A stretch of DNA of 54,032 nt from Blautia sp. (lineage in GTDB: Bacteria; Bacillota; Clostridia; Lachnospirales; Lachnospiraceae), in contig JALEJS010000030.1 of the NCBI GenBank assembly GCA_022769545.1, forward strand, positions 1 through 54,032, in the 5' to 3' direction. Below, one piece after another: positions 42,883-51,298 of this stretch; position 1 is the stretch's first letter; every line of letters begins with the position of its first letter. The translations under genes and the position numbers were made by a program. The notes beneath the pieces are model-generated. The model was not told where the DNA came from. It saw only the letters and a list, made by a program, of their open reading frames with translations, and did no database searches.

Positions 42883-44474
42883 AAGCTGTTCTTCTCCCTG
42901 TATTCTCTCGGAGTCACATCCGTCTGCTTCTTAAAAATCCGGCTGAAGTAATTCGGATCCACATACCCGCATGCCATGCTGATCTCCTTAATGGAAAGCT
43001 CCGGATTTTTCATCATTTCCTTGGCACGGTCAATGCGCAGCTTTGTGAGATACTCAATAAAGTTTTCTCCGGTCTCCTTTTTAAACAGCTTGCTGAAATA
43101 ATACGGACTGACATTTACCTCTTTCGATACATCATCCAGGGAAATGTCCCCTCCGAAATTTGCCTGAATATAGTTCATGGCCTTTTCCACAACTGTCTCC
43201 GACTGGTTTTCCTGCTTATTCTGAATACTCAGACAGACGATCGTCATCTTGTCCAGAAACCACCTCCGGATTTCCTCATAATCCTGCAGCTTCATAATAT
43301 CTGTAAGGTAATTCCTCCTGTCATCAAAGCCGTAATCCATGGCACCTGCATGAAACGCCTCTTTCTCCGCCGTCAGAATAAATTCCAGAACCTTGAGTCG
43401 GATATTGTTCATATTATCCGGATAATGGATCACCATCCAGTCAAAAAATGCATTTGCTTCCTGCGTCATTCCCTGAACATCACCGGCCATTGTACACCGG
43501 TAAAGATTTTCTTCTGTTTCCACCGGAAATTCCTCTTTATAAATTCCGCGAAATGAAATGTCATCCATATGTATCACCCTGCTCCGGCTTTCATTTACCG
43601 CCTGGAATGCTTCATGATAGGATGCATGCAGTTCCTTGATCCTTTTCACTCTTCCGATTCCCACCCGGAAGCGCGCATCGATCCGTTCCTCCATATTTCT
43701 GACCATTTTTCTGGTGTTTTCAATGACACGGATACGTTCCTCATAATCCATCACCGCGCATTTTACAGGCACGATCACTGCCAGACTTCCCGACAGAAGC
43801 GACCCGATACAGCACCGGAAATAGGATTTGATAATCGAACACATCTCCCGGTAGAACTCCTGCATTTTGACGGTCATTCCCACAGAGCTTACCAGTCTGC
43901 CGTCCTGATAATCGTTCCCATAACGGATAATCATAGCATAACCGTATTCTTCCGTGACATCCAGAAGCTGCTGGTAATAGTCTGTATCCTGTCCTTCATT
44001 CTGCATCAGAATACTTCCCACAAATCCGTTCTCCACAATGGGAATGATGGTTTCCAGTTTTTCCTGTATTTTCAGCTGATCACTTCTCTGACGACGATAC
44101 AGTTCCACCTTATCAATCGCTTCCGTTACCGCTGAGATCATACTTTTTTTGTTGATCGGTTTCATCAGATATTTTTCCACACCGAGGCTGATCGCTTCCT
44201 TCGCGTAATCAAACTTGTCATATGCGGAAAGAATATAACACAATATGGAAGGATTGGTTTTTCTGATTTCCTTCAGGGCATCGATTCCATTGATCCCCGG
44301 CATCTGAATATCCATAAAAACGATATCCGGATGAAAGGATTCCGCCTGCTCAATGGCTCCCCGACCGGATTTCACTGTCATCACTTCACAGCAGTCCTCA
44401 AAATTCTGCAGGATAATATTTTTCAGAGACTCCCGCATAATCCCCTCATCATCTGCAATCAAAATCCGATACAT
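42879..44474 (-). CDS. YesN-type response regulator with AraC DNA-binding domain
   Basis: Output protein of the sugar-sensing two-component system, 531 residues. The receiver domain spans about 1-120 with the acidic pair Asp8-Asp9, phospho-acceptor Asp55 (DIVFMDIQMPG) and the conserved Lys in YLMKPINKKS. A central region of about 280 residues, as in YesN proteins, may act in dimerisation. The C-terminal 100 residues are two AraC helix-turn-helix motifs (ISLDDVSKEVNVSPYYFSKL and LSIKEISMACGYVDPNYFSR). It directly abuts the kinase gene. The monosaccharide transporter genes upstream are the obvious target, by analogy to YesN control of xylFGH. Confidence 0.92.
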   Translation of the reverse strand: MYRILIADDEGIMRESLKNIILQNFEDCCEVMTVKSGRGAIEQAESFHPDIVFMDIQMPGINGIDALKEIRKTNPSILCYILSAYDKFDYAKEAISLGVEKYLMKPINKKSMISAVTEAIDKVELYRRQRSDQLKIQEKLETIIPIVENGFVGSILMQNEGQDTDYYQQLLDVTEEYGYAMIIRYGNDYQDGRLVSSVGMTVKMQEFYREMCSIIKSYFRCCIGSLLSGSLAVIVPVKCAVMDYEERIRVIENTRKMVRNMEERIDARFRVGIGRVKRIKELHASYHEAFQAVNESRSRVIHMDDISFRGIYKEEFPVETEENLYRCTMAGDVQGMTQEANAFFDWMVIHYPDNMNNIRLKVLEFILTAEKEAFHAGAMDYGFDDRRNYLTDIMKLQDYEEIRRWFLDKMTIVCLSIQNKQENQSETVVEKAMNYIQANFGGDISLDDVSKEVNVSPYYFSKLFKKETGENFIEYLTKLRIDRAKEMMKNPELSIKEISMACGYVDPNYFSRIFKKQTDVTPREYREKNSL

Positions 44475-45983
44475 TTACGATCCCCTTTCTTCTACCGGAA
44501 GCAGGATTGCAACCTCCGTTCCCATTCCTTCTCCCTCACTGCTGATCTGAAACAGATCATCCCGGTTATAGTACAATGACAGACGATGCATCACATTGTC
44601 CAGAGCAATTCCATTGGAGTCGTTGTCTGTACTGTCAGAGTAGCTCTCGCCATTCATAACCGCCCTGATCTGGCTTTCTGTCATTCCGACACCATTGTCA
44701 CTGACTGCAATCCGGATATATCCATCTTCTTTTTCAATAATCAGAGAAATCACACCGTCTCCCAGCATCTCGCGAATGCCGTGCTGCACGGCATTTTCCA
44801 CCAGAGGCTGAAGAATCATGCTGGGCATACGAAAATCCATCATCTCATCAATATCGTCCAGAATATGTTTTTCATAAATAATATCGCCGGAAAAACGCAC
44901 ATTCAGAATATATATATAATTATCCACTGCCTGAATTTCTTCACGCAGTGTGGTATCTTCCTTCATTTTTTTTACATCATAGCGGAAAAAATCTGCCATT
45001 TTCTCAAGAAACACCCCTGTCTGCTCTGCATCTTCCATCATGGCCAGCTGTGCACCGGCATTGATGGAATTGAACAGGAAATGTGGATTGATCTGCGCCC
45101 GGAGGTATTTCAGCTGTGCCTCCTTCAGCCTTGTCTCCATCAGAAGCTCCCGCTCTTTCATCTGTGCTTCCTTTTCCAGACTGGTCCGCATGTGTACCAC
45201 ATAACGACGGATGCTTTCCACCATTTGCCCGAACGCACTGGTCACAATTCCAATCTCGTCCTGACTGTACACCATGGGAATTTCCACATCAAAATTCCCA
45301 TCTGCCACCTGATGTGCAGCTGTGGAAAGCTTGGTAAGCGGCTTGATCATTGTACGGATGATACCGGAAATCACAATCAGCCCGATCAGGAAGGCCAGAA
45401 CGAAAACTGCCACCGTAAAAAGCTTCATCACATTAATGGAGGCAATCAGCATCTGGTAATTCCGGGAGTTCTGCTGAAACTGCTGACTGTTCAATTCATA
45501 GATATAGGAGCTGATATACTGATACAAATCGGTTTCTTCTTCATACAGTGTCTTATATCGTTCCACATTTCTTCCGCGTTTCGCCTGAACCGTCTGCGCC
45601 GCTGTTTCCAGATAGTTTTCCGACATACGGCGTATATTCTTTTCCAGAATCTTCATGGAGCTGTCCATATTTACATCATTCATTTCGGTGAGCAGCATCC
45701 GAAAATCCTGTTCATACCGGTAATAATCCTCCAGGGCCGCTGAGCTTTTTGTATTCAGATACTCATATACCCGATTCTGAACCAGATTCAGCTTCTCCTT
45801 CAGATCCACAATTTCCACATTGCTCGCAAACACAGAATCAACCTGTGTCAGCATATGGCTGATCTGATTAAAAATACAGAGATTTACAAACAGAATAATC
45901 CCCAGTGTAAGAGCGACTGTCAATATCAGCTTTTTCTGAATGGAATTAAATCCGGGGATTTTTTTTCCTTCTCGATCCTTCAT
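44475..45983 (-). CDS. LytS/YesM-type sensor histidine kinase
   Basis: Membrane sensor kinase, 502 residues. TM1 is about 17-40; the extracellular domain (about 41-186) is helical and charged. TM2 is about 187-209, HAMP about 210-262, then a coiled-coil linker. The His_kinase domain has the phospho-acceptor His301 in AQINPHFLFNS, and the C-terminal ATPase domain has LQPLVENAVQHGI (N box), VSDNGVGM and GIALDNVMHRL. Its ATG overlaps the stop of the upstream binding-protein gene (ATGA) and its stop abuts the regulator. The helical outer domain lacks a known ligand fold, fitting a kinase that senses sugar through a separate binding protein. Confidence 0.92.
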   Translation of the reverse strand: MKDREGKKIPGFNSIQKKLILTVALTLGIILFVNLCIFNQISHMLTQVDSVFASNVEIVDLKEKLNLVQNRVYEYLNTKSSAALEDYYRYEQDFRMLLTEMNDVNMDSSMKILEKNIRRMSENYLETAAQTVQAKRGRNVERYKTLYEEETDLYQYISSYIYELNSQQFQQNSRNYQMLIASINVMKLFTVAVFVLAFLIGLIVISGIIRTMIKPLTKLSTAAHQVADGNFDVEIPMVYSQDEIGIVTSAFGQMVESIRRYVVHMRTSLEKEAQMKERELLMETRLKEAQLKYLRAQINPHFLFNSINAGAQLAMMEDAEQTGVFLEKMADFFRYDVKKMKEDTTLREEIQAVDNYIYILNVRFSGDIIYEKHILDDIDEMMDFRMPSMILQPLVENAVQHGIREMLGDGVISLIIEKEDGYIRIAVSDNGVGMTESQIRAVMNGESYSDSTDNDSNGIALDNVMHRLSLYYNRDDLFQISSEGEGMGTEVAILLPVEERGS

Positions 45984-46990
45984 AATTGTGCATCCTGCTG
46001 TTCTATATACTGCTGTACGTTTTGTCTGGTAACCCAGTTCAGCTGTACATTATAATAGTTACTCACATGGCCATACTGCAGATATTCGTTCAGCGCATCC
46101 ACGCAGAGAATACCGATCTGCTCCGTATCTATCACAAGAGTGGCCGGAATCAGCCCCTTATTGATCGCATCCAGGATCGTATCCGTGACGTAATATCCCA
46201 GCACTTCCACACTTCCCACCTTATTAAAATCAATGATTGCCTGAAAAGCACGTTCTGTGGAAACCGAATCCGTACAGATCAGAATATCCGGTGTCGGCTC
46301 TCCGCTCAGGAAAATATCACGGATTACCTCTTCCGCCTCAAAATTCAGTGACGCATCCACAGAATACAGCCTTATTTCCACCTCCTGATCCTCTCTCTTT
46401 CCATCCTCCACGATGCTGTACAGTTTGGAATAGATCAGGTTTTTATTTACCTCTTCTGACTGCTCATCCATCAGAATCATGACATTGTTCATTCCCGGTT
46501 TCAGAGAATCCAGCAGCCATTCTCCGTAAATTTCTCCCATCTGATAATTATTGATTCCGACATGACTGATTCTCGCAGACTCCGGAGCATCCGCCAGAAC
46601 CGTAACCACAGGAATGTCGTTTTCCTTTGCTTTCTCAATCAGTTCATTCTGCCGGATACTGTCATCCGGATACAAAATGATTCCGTCCACATCCGACGCA
46701 ATCGCAATTTTCATGCAGTCATCACTGGTATAGGAAGTAAGCATATTTTTCCCCATCCATTCGAGATAAACATTTTCTTCTTCCGCTTTCTTTTTTGCAC
46801 TTTCATATATGGACTGCCACAAGACAGAATCATCGTTGGAGATCAGTACATAATGCCGGTCATAGACACGTCCGCCGGAGCTCTGTCCGGTCCAGTCGCT
46901 CTCCATTTTTCTGTAAAATATTCCCATTCCAACCAGAAGGAACATCAGACATGACATTCCTGCAAGAAGAAAACACACCTGTTTTTTCAT
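45980..46990 (-). CDS. membrane-anchored sugar-binding sensor protein (XylFII-like)
   Basis: A 336-residue binding-fold protein with an uncleaved-looking N-terminal helix (about 5-26) and no proper lipobox, so it is probably tethered in the membrane. The type I binding fold follows: YVLISNDDSVLWQSIYESAK, GIILYPDDSIRQNELIEKA, IPVVTVLADAP and LICTDSVSTERAFQAI. The ATG at 46990 follows AAGGGGAAGAGA; the upstream in-frame TTG overlaps that site. As first gene before the kinase, with overlapping stop and start, it matches XylFII of Clostridium beijerinckii, which presents xylose to LytS. The ligand here is unknown; a monosaccharide is likely from the neighbouring transporter. Confidence 0.85.
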   Translation of the reverse strand: MKKQVCFLLAGMSCLMFLLVGMGIFYRKMESDWTGQSSGGRVYDRHYVLISNDDSVLWQSIYESAKKKAEEENVYLEWMGKNMLTSYTSDDCMKIAIASDVDGIILYPDDSIRQNELIEKAKENDIPVVTVLADAPESARISHVGINNYQMGEIYGEWLLDSLKPGMNNVMILMDEQSEEVNKNLIYSKLYSIVEDGKREDQEVEIRLYSVDASLNFEAEEVIRDIFLSGEPTPDILICTDSVSTERAFQAIIDFNKVGSVEVLGYYVTDTILDAINKGLIPATLVIDTEQIGILCVDALNEYLQYGHVSNYYNVQLNWVTRQNVQQYIEQQDAQL

Positions 46991-47042
46991 TCTCTTCCCC
47001 TTTATGTTCAAATCGAACGCACATGAAACCTGTTATGATTCT

Positions 47043-47086
47043 ACTCACCACTTACAGAAGTGGGAATCTTCTTCGACTGAGATAAA
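47043..47086 (+). repeat. 44-bp leader repeat, copy B
   Basis: Second copy of the sequence at 18385-18428, with two changes, in the same orientation and 53 bases upstream of a minus-strand start codon. The hairpin CCACTT-CTGT-AAGTGG is perfect here. Downstream, AATCAT and a GTTCG..TTGAA stretch are also shared with copy A. Confidence 0.6.
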
Positions 47087-47113
47087 ATTATCTTATCAAT
47101 ATTGCATATAATA

Positions 47114-47144
47114 ATCAAGCCGCAGATTGAATCTGCGGCTTGAT
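47114..47144 (-). terminator. terminator after the permease gene
   Basis: A perfect inverted repeat (15-base arms 47114-47128 and 47130-47144) lies 12 bases after the permease stop. It is followed on the minus strand by TATTATAT. It should separate the transporter transcript from the sensor operon, allowing some read-through. Confidence 0.7.
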
Positions 47145-47156
47145 CAAGTCTGTATC

Positions 47157-48341
47157 TTATTTCGCAATAAAGGATTTTCTCTTACTTACTACATCGAAAA
47201 TTACAGCAGCAAGAAGTACCAGGCCTTTTACAACCTTCTGCATATTCTGGTCTGTACCCATGATACTCATACCCTGGTTGATGATACCCATCAGAACCGC
47301 ACCAATGATTACTCCAGGTACGGTACCGGTTCCGCCATATGCGGAAGCTCCACCAATGAAGCAGGAACCAATGGCATCCATCTCGTAGTTTGTACCGTAT
47401 GTAGGCTGTGCAGATGTCATACGCGCCACTGTCAGAAGGCCTGCCAGAGCAGCAAGAAATCCCATATTGGTATATGCGATAAAATAAACTTTGTTTGTAT
47501 CGATACCGGAAAGCTTTGTCGCCTTCTCATTTCCGCCGACTGCATAGAAATAACGTCCGATCGTTGTCTTGCTGGTAATATACCCATATACCAGAACCAC
47601 AAGCAGAACCCAGATCAGAGAAGTCGGGATACCTTTGTACTGTGCCAGCTTGATGGAAATTGCCATCACAACTACAACGATCACTGCCATTTTTCCGTAC
47701 ATTGCACCGACGCTGCCGGTCTCATAGCCCTTGCTTTTCCGGTTCAGATATCCTTTCATGGTAACTGCCACATAAATCACGCATGCAACAATGCCTGCAA
47801 GAAGAGCCACACGGTTCAGTCCTTCTCCACCGCCCAGGAAATCCGGAATATAACAGTTTGCACCGCCGCCGAATACTTTGATAAAGCCCTCGGATTTAAT
47901 CGGAAGAGTCTGTCCTTTCAGAACCACGTTGGAAAGACCGCGGAATGCAAGCATACCTGCCAGAGTCGTAATAAACGGAGGAATTCTGACATATGCAATC
48001 CAGAATGCCTGCCATGCACCGATCAGTGCACCGATCAGGAGTGAAAGAATAATGGCAACAGGAACCGGAAGTCCCATGGTTTCCATAAAGATACCGCCTA
48101 CGGCACCGACAAAACACACAACCGATCCGACGGAAAGGTCAATGTTACCACCAGTCAGAATACATAACAGCATACCGGTTGCCAGAATAAACACATATGC
48201 GTTCTGAGAAATAAGGTTCGTGATATTCTGCGGATATAAAATCTTGCCCTGTGTTCCCCATGTAAAGAACAGTGTTACCAGTACAAGGACAAGAATCATT
48301 GTATATTTTTGAATCCCTGCTTTAAATTTCGTCTTATCCAT
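47157..48341 (-). CDS. mmsB: monosaccharide ABC transporter permease (MmsB/XylH type)
   Basis: Membrane subunit of a sugar ABC importer, 394 residues with about ten helices. Family text: ILCILTGGNIDLSVGSVVCF near 60, IPPFITTLAGMLAFRG near 118, FYAVGGNEKATKLSGID near 268, which is the coupling region facing the ATPase, and GSCFIGGASAYGGTGTVPG near 325. The extended central part, compared with RbsC (about 320 residues), is typical of the multiple-monosaccharide MmsB/GguB and XylH group. AAGGAGAG precedes the ATG at 48341, 3 bases after the ATPase gene. The exact sugar (xylose, arabinose, galactose or glucose) cannot be told. Confidence 0.92.
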   Translation of the reverse strand: MDKTKFKAGIQKYTMILVLVLVTLFFTWGTQGKILYPQNITNLISQNAYVFILATGMLLCILTGGNIDLSVGSVVCFVGAVGGIFMETMGLPVPVAIILSLLIGALIGAWQAFWIAYVRIPPFITTLAGMLAFRGLSNVVLKGQTLPIKSEGFIKVFGGGANCYIPDFLGGGEGLNRVALLAGIVACVIYVAVTMKGYLNRKSKGYETGSVGAMYGKMAVIVVVVMAISIKLAQYKGIPTSLIWVLLVVLVYGYITSKTTIGRYFYAVGGNEKATKLSGIDTNKVYFIAYTNMGFLAALAGLLTVARMTSAQPTYGTNYEMDAIGSCFIGGASAYGGTGTVPGVIIGAVLMGIINQGMSIMGTDQNMQKVVKGLVLLAAVIFDVVSKRKSFIAK

Positions 48342-48344
48342 CGT

Positions 48345-49883
48345 TTACTCTCCTTTGCTCGATTTCAGAATACATGCCATGATCTTTTCCTGCGTAGCTT
48401 CTTCCGCTTTCATTTCACCGGCAATCCTTCCTTCATTCATGATATAAATCCGGTCTGACATTCCCAGTACCTCGGGAAGCTCGGATGAAATCATGATAAC
48501 GGATTTTCCGGCCGCAACCAGATCATTGATGATACAGTAAATTTCGTATTTTGCACCTACGTCGATACCTCTGGTGGGTTCATCCAGGATCAGAACATCC
48601 GGATCTGCAAACATCCATTTTGCAAGCAGAACCTTCTGCTGGTTTCCGCCGCTGAGATTTCCCACGTTCTGCTCAACGGATGGACATTTTGTTCTCAATT
48701 TTTCCTTATATTCCACTGCCACAGCATATTCTTTATCCTTGTCGATCACGATTCCATTGCTGACACCCTTCAGATTTGCAAGCGTTGTGTTGATCTTAAT
48801 GGGATTGCTGAGGATCAGTCCGTCTCCCTTCCGGTCTTCTGTCACATACGCAAGCTTGTGCTCGATGGCATCCCGGGAATTTTTCAGATGAACTTCCTTT
48901 CCATTCAGGAAAAGCTGTCCGCTGATATTGGTACCATAGCTCTTTCCGAAAATACTCATGGCAAGCTCTGTACGTCCGGCTCCCATCAGACCGGAAATAC
49001 CGACTACCTCGCCTTTGTGAACCGTCAGCGATACATTGTCAACCACTTTTCGCTCGGAATACAGCGGATGATAAACATTCCAGTTCTTCACTTCCATGTT
49101 TACTTCTCCGATCTTCACTCCGTGTCGTTTCGGGAAACGGTCGGCAATCTCTCGTCCAACCATACCTTTGATGATACGATCCTCCGAAAAGTCATCCACA
49201 CCCTTTACCAGTGTCTCGATGGTGGAACCGTCTCGGATTACGGTAATCTTATCCGCAACATAAGACACCTCATTCAGCTTGTGTGTAATGATAATACACG
49301 TCAGACCTTCCTTTTTCAGTCTCAGCATCAGATCCAGAAGCGCTTTGGAATCCGACTCATTCAAAGATGAAGTCGGCTCATCCAGAATCAGAAGCTTTGC
49401 ATTCTTTGCAAGTGCTTTTGCAATTTCAACCAGCTGCTGTTTGCCGACACCGATATCTTTGATCAGTGTTCTGGTAGAATCCGATAATCCTACCTGTTTT
49501 GTATATTTCTCTGCCATTCCATAGGTTTCATCCCAGTTGATGGCAGCTTTTTTTCCACGTTCATTTCCAAGGAACATGTTCTCACCGATGGTCATATACG
49601 GAATCAGAGCAAGCTCCTGGTGGATGATAACAATACCCTTTCCCTCACTGTCCTTAATATCATGGAAATTACATACTTCACCATTATAGATGATGTCTCC
49701 CTCATAAGTACCATAAGGATAAATTCCTGACAAAACGTTCATCAGTGTAGATTTTCCGGCACCGTTTTCTCCGACCAGCGCATGAATTTCGCCTTCTTCC
49801 ACCTGAAGATTTACGTTGTCAAGTGCTTTTACACCAGGGAATGTTTTGGTGATATTTTTCATTTCAAGTAGTATCTTTGCCAA
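48345..49883 (-). CDS. mmsA: monosaccharide ABC transporter ATP-binding protein (MmsA/XylG type)
   Basis: ATPase subunit with two fused ABC domains, 512 residues. The first domain has Walker [10 protein letters not shown] near 40, signature [15 protein letters not shown] and Walker [10 protein letters not shown]. The second has the degenerate GLMGAGRTE loop, signature [14 protein letters not shown] and [10 protein letters not shown]. The likely start is the TTG at 49883 ([10 protein letters not shown]), 8 bases after GGAGGG; the open frame goes five codons further to another TTG overlapping that site, and the first ATG is seven codons later. It is flanked by the binding-protein gene and the permease gene. 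Confidence 0.92.
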   Translation of the reverse strand: MAKILLEMKNITKTFPGVKALDNVNLQVEEGEIHALVGENGAGKSTLMNVLSGIYPYGTYEGDIIYNGEVCNFHDIKDSEGKGIVIIHQELALIPYMTIGENMFLGNERGKKAAINWDETYGMAEKYTKQVGLSDSTRTLIKDIGVGKQQLVEIAKALAKNAKLLILDEPTSSLNESDSKALLDLMLRLKKEGLTCIIITHKLNEVSYVADKITVIRDGSTIETLVKGVDDFSEDRIIKGMVGREIADRFPKRHGVKIGEVNMEVKNWNVYHPLYSERKVVDNVSLTVHKGEVVGISGLMGAGRTELAMSIFGKSYGTNISGQLFLNGKEVHLKNSRDAIEHKLAYVTEDRKGDGLILSNPIKINTTLANLKGVSNGIVIDKDKEYAVAVEYKEKLRTKCPSVEQNVGNLSGGNQQKVLLAKWMFADPDVLILDEPTRGIDVGAKYEIYCIINDLVAAGKSVIMISSELPEVLGMSDRIYIMNEGRIAGEMKAEEATQEKIMACILKSSKGE

Positions 49884-49921
49884 AATTTCTCCCTCCAAAC
49901 TTATGAAATCATACTCAGAAA

Positions 49922-49950
49922 TAACAGGCGGGCGATTTGCCCGCCTGTTA
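49922..49950 (-). terminator. hairpin between binding-protein and ATPase genes
   Basis: A perfect 12-bp stem (TAACAGGCGGGC and its complement, 49922-49933 and 49939-49950) with a 5-base loop. On the minus strand it is followed by TTTCTGAG, a poor U-tract. Such a stem after the binding-protein gene typically protects the upstream message or cuts read-through, giving excess binding protein over membrane parts. Confidence 0.6.
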
Positions 49951-49979
49951 AAAATTACGTTTCTGTGTCAACAGACTGA

Positions 49980-51050
49980 TTACTGAAGCTGATCCTCTGT
50001 ATAGTATCCGGAATCAACAAGCATTTCTTTATAGTTATCTACTGTAACAGCAACCGGCTCGCAAAGGTAAGACGGGATGACACCAGTTCCGTTGTCATAT
50101 GTTTCGGTATCATTTACAGGAGCTTCGCCGCCTGCCATGATAGCGTCAACCATCTCAACAACCTTGGATGCAAGTGTACGTGTGTCTTTGAATACGGACA
50201 TAGCCTGTTTGCCGTTGATGATGTTCGGCATGTTTGCGATATCGCAGTCCTGACCGGTGATGATCGGGTATTCTCCTGTGTAGTTAGCTGCCAGAGCGTT
50301 TTCTACACCAAGAGCGGTAGAGTCGTTGGATGCAAGAACTGCATCAAGGTTTGTTCCATCTGCATAGAAGGAAGAAAGAATGTTTTCAAATCTTGACTGT
50401 GCAGTTTCTGTTGCCCAGTTAGCTGTAGCAACTTCTTCTTTTGTAACCTGTCCGGACGGGCATACAAGTTTGCCGGAATCAAGGTATGGCTGAAGAACAT
50501 CCATAGCACCGCCGAAGAAGAAGTTTACGTTATTGTCGCCCGGGTCACCGGTTACGAACTCGATATTGAACGGGCCGTCAGCGTTTTCAAGATCCAGAGC
50601 ATCTACCAGGAACTGGCCCTGTGTTTTACCAACCAGATAGTTATCAAATGTTGCATAGTAGGAAACTGCATCTGTGTTCATGATCAGACGGTCATAAGAA
50701 ATAACCGGAATACCAGCTTCTTTTGCTTCTGCAAGAACTGTTCCGAGAGAATCGCCTTCGATAGAAGCGATAACCAGCAGCTGATCACCGTTTGCGATCA
50801 TGTTCTGAATCTGAGAAACCTGTGTAGCAACATCATTTCCGGCATACTGAAGGTCTACTTCATATCCCTTTGCTTCCAGTTCTGCTTTCATGTTAGCGCC
50901 GTCCTGATTCCATCTCTGAAGATCCTGTGTAGGCATTGCCACACCGATCAGTCCCTTGCTTTCCTCAGCCTGTGCTGCTACGCTTGGTACTACCACCATA
51001 CCAGCTACCATAGATGCGCATAAAACAGCTGCGAGCATTTTTCTTTTCAT
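49980..51050 (-). CDS. chvE: monosaccharide ABC transporter substrate-binding protein (ChvE/XylF type)
   Basis: Extracellular sugar receptor of the importer, 356 residues. A signal peptide of about 28 residues ends near VAAQA; no convincing lipobox. The mature part is a type I binding fold close to ChvE and XylF: IGVAMPTQDLQRWNQDGANM near 36, GDQLLVIASIEGDSLGTVL near 88, VISYDRLIMNTDAVSYYATF near 113, EFVTGDPGDNNVNFFF near 163 and VLASNDSTALGVENAL near 237. AGGAGG precedes the ATG at 51050. First gene of the transporter operon; upstream lie a weak promoter and a 13-bp inverted repeat. ChvE-type receptors bind several monosaccharides. Confidence 0.9.
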   Translation of the reverse strand: MKRKMLAAVLCASMVAGMVVVPSVAAQAEESKGLIGVAMPTQDLQRWNQDGANMKAELEAKGYEVDLQYAGNDVATQVSQIQNMIANGDQLLVIASIEGDSLGTVLAEAKEAGIPVISYDRLIMNTDAVSYYATFDNYLVGKTQGQFLVDALDLENADGPFNIEFVTGDPGDNNVNFFFGGAMDVLQPYLDSGKLVCPSGQVTKEEVATANWATETAQSRFENILSSFYADGTNLDAVLASNDSTALGVENALAANYTGEYPIITGQDCDIANMPNIINGKQAMSVFKDTRTLASKVVEMVDAIMAGGEAPVNDTETYDNGTGVIPSYLCEPVAVTVDNYKEMLVDSGYYTEDQLQ

Positions 51051-51106
51051 ATTAATAGTTCCTCCTTTTCTCGTCTCATACCCAACGGTATCTTTTTGAT
51101 GATTTT

Positions 51107-51112
51107 ATTCTA
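51107..51112 (-). promoter_or_regulatory. -10 box of the transporter promoter
   Basis: TAGAAT on the minus strand, about 57 bases before the binding-protein start. No good -35 box stands 16-18 bases upstream (only ATTAAA), which fits a promoter that needs an activator. Confidence 0.4.
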
Positions 51113-51147
51113 TCACAGGTCTATCTGGATTTAATTGTCATCATAAA

Positions 51148-51212
51148 GGAAATTTTTGTAATTGTCCTGTTTTTCTTTTTCCGGGATTTATTTTCGTGCT
51201 ACAAAAATTTCC
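51148..51212. promoter_or_regulatory. candidate operator: 13-bp inverted repeat upstream of the sugar transporter
   Basis: GGAAATTTTTGTA (51148-51160) and its exact complement TACAAAAATTTCC (51200-51212) are 52 bases apart centre to centre, close to five helical turns. They lie about 36-105 bases upstream of the -10 box, the right place for an AraC-type activator such as the YesN-like regulator encoded downstream. No protein was linked to it directly. Confidence 0.5.
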
Positions 51213-51252
51213 TATTGACTTTTTACAAAATCAATTACCCGGAAAATGAACG

Positions 51253-51282
51253 GACGGGATCACATCTACATGCGATCCCGTC
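51253..51282 (-). terminator. terminator-like hairpin after the cell wall hydrolase gene
   Basis: GACGGGATC and GATCCCGTC pair over 9 bases (51253-51261, 51274-51282), 17 bases after the hydrolase stop. The following minus-strand sequence is CGTTCATTTTCC, a moderate U-tract. Confidence 0.6.
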
Positions 51283-51298
51283 TCACAATTCTGTTATT

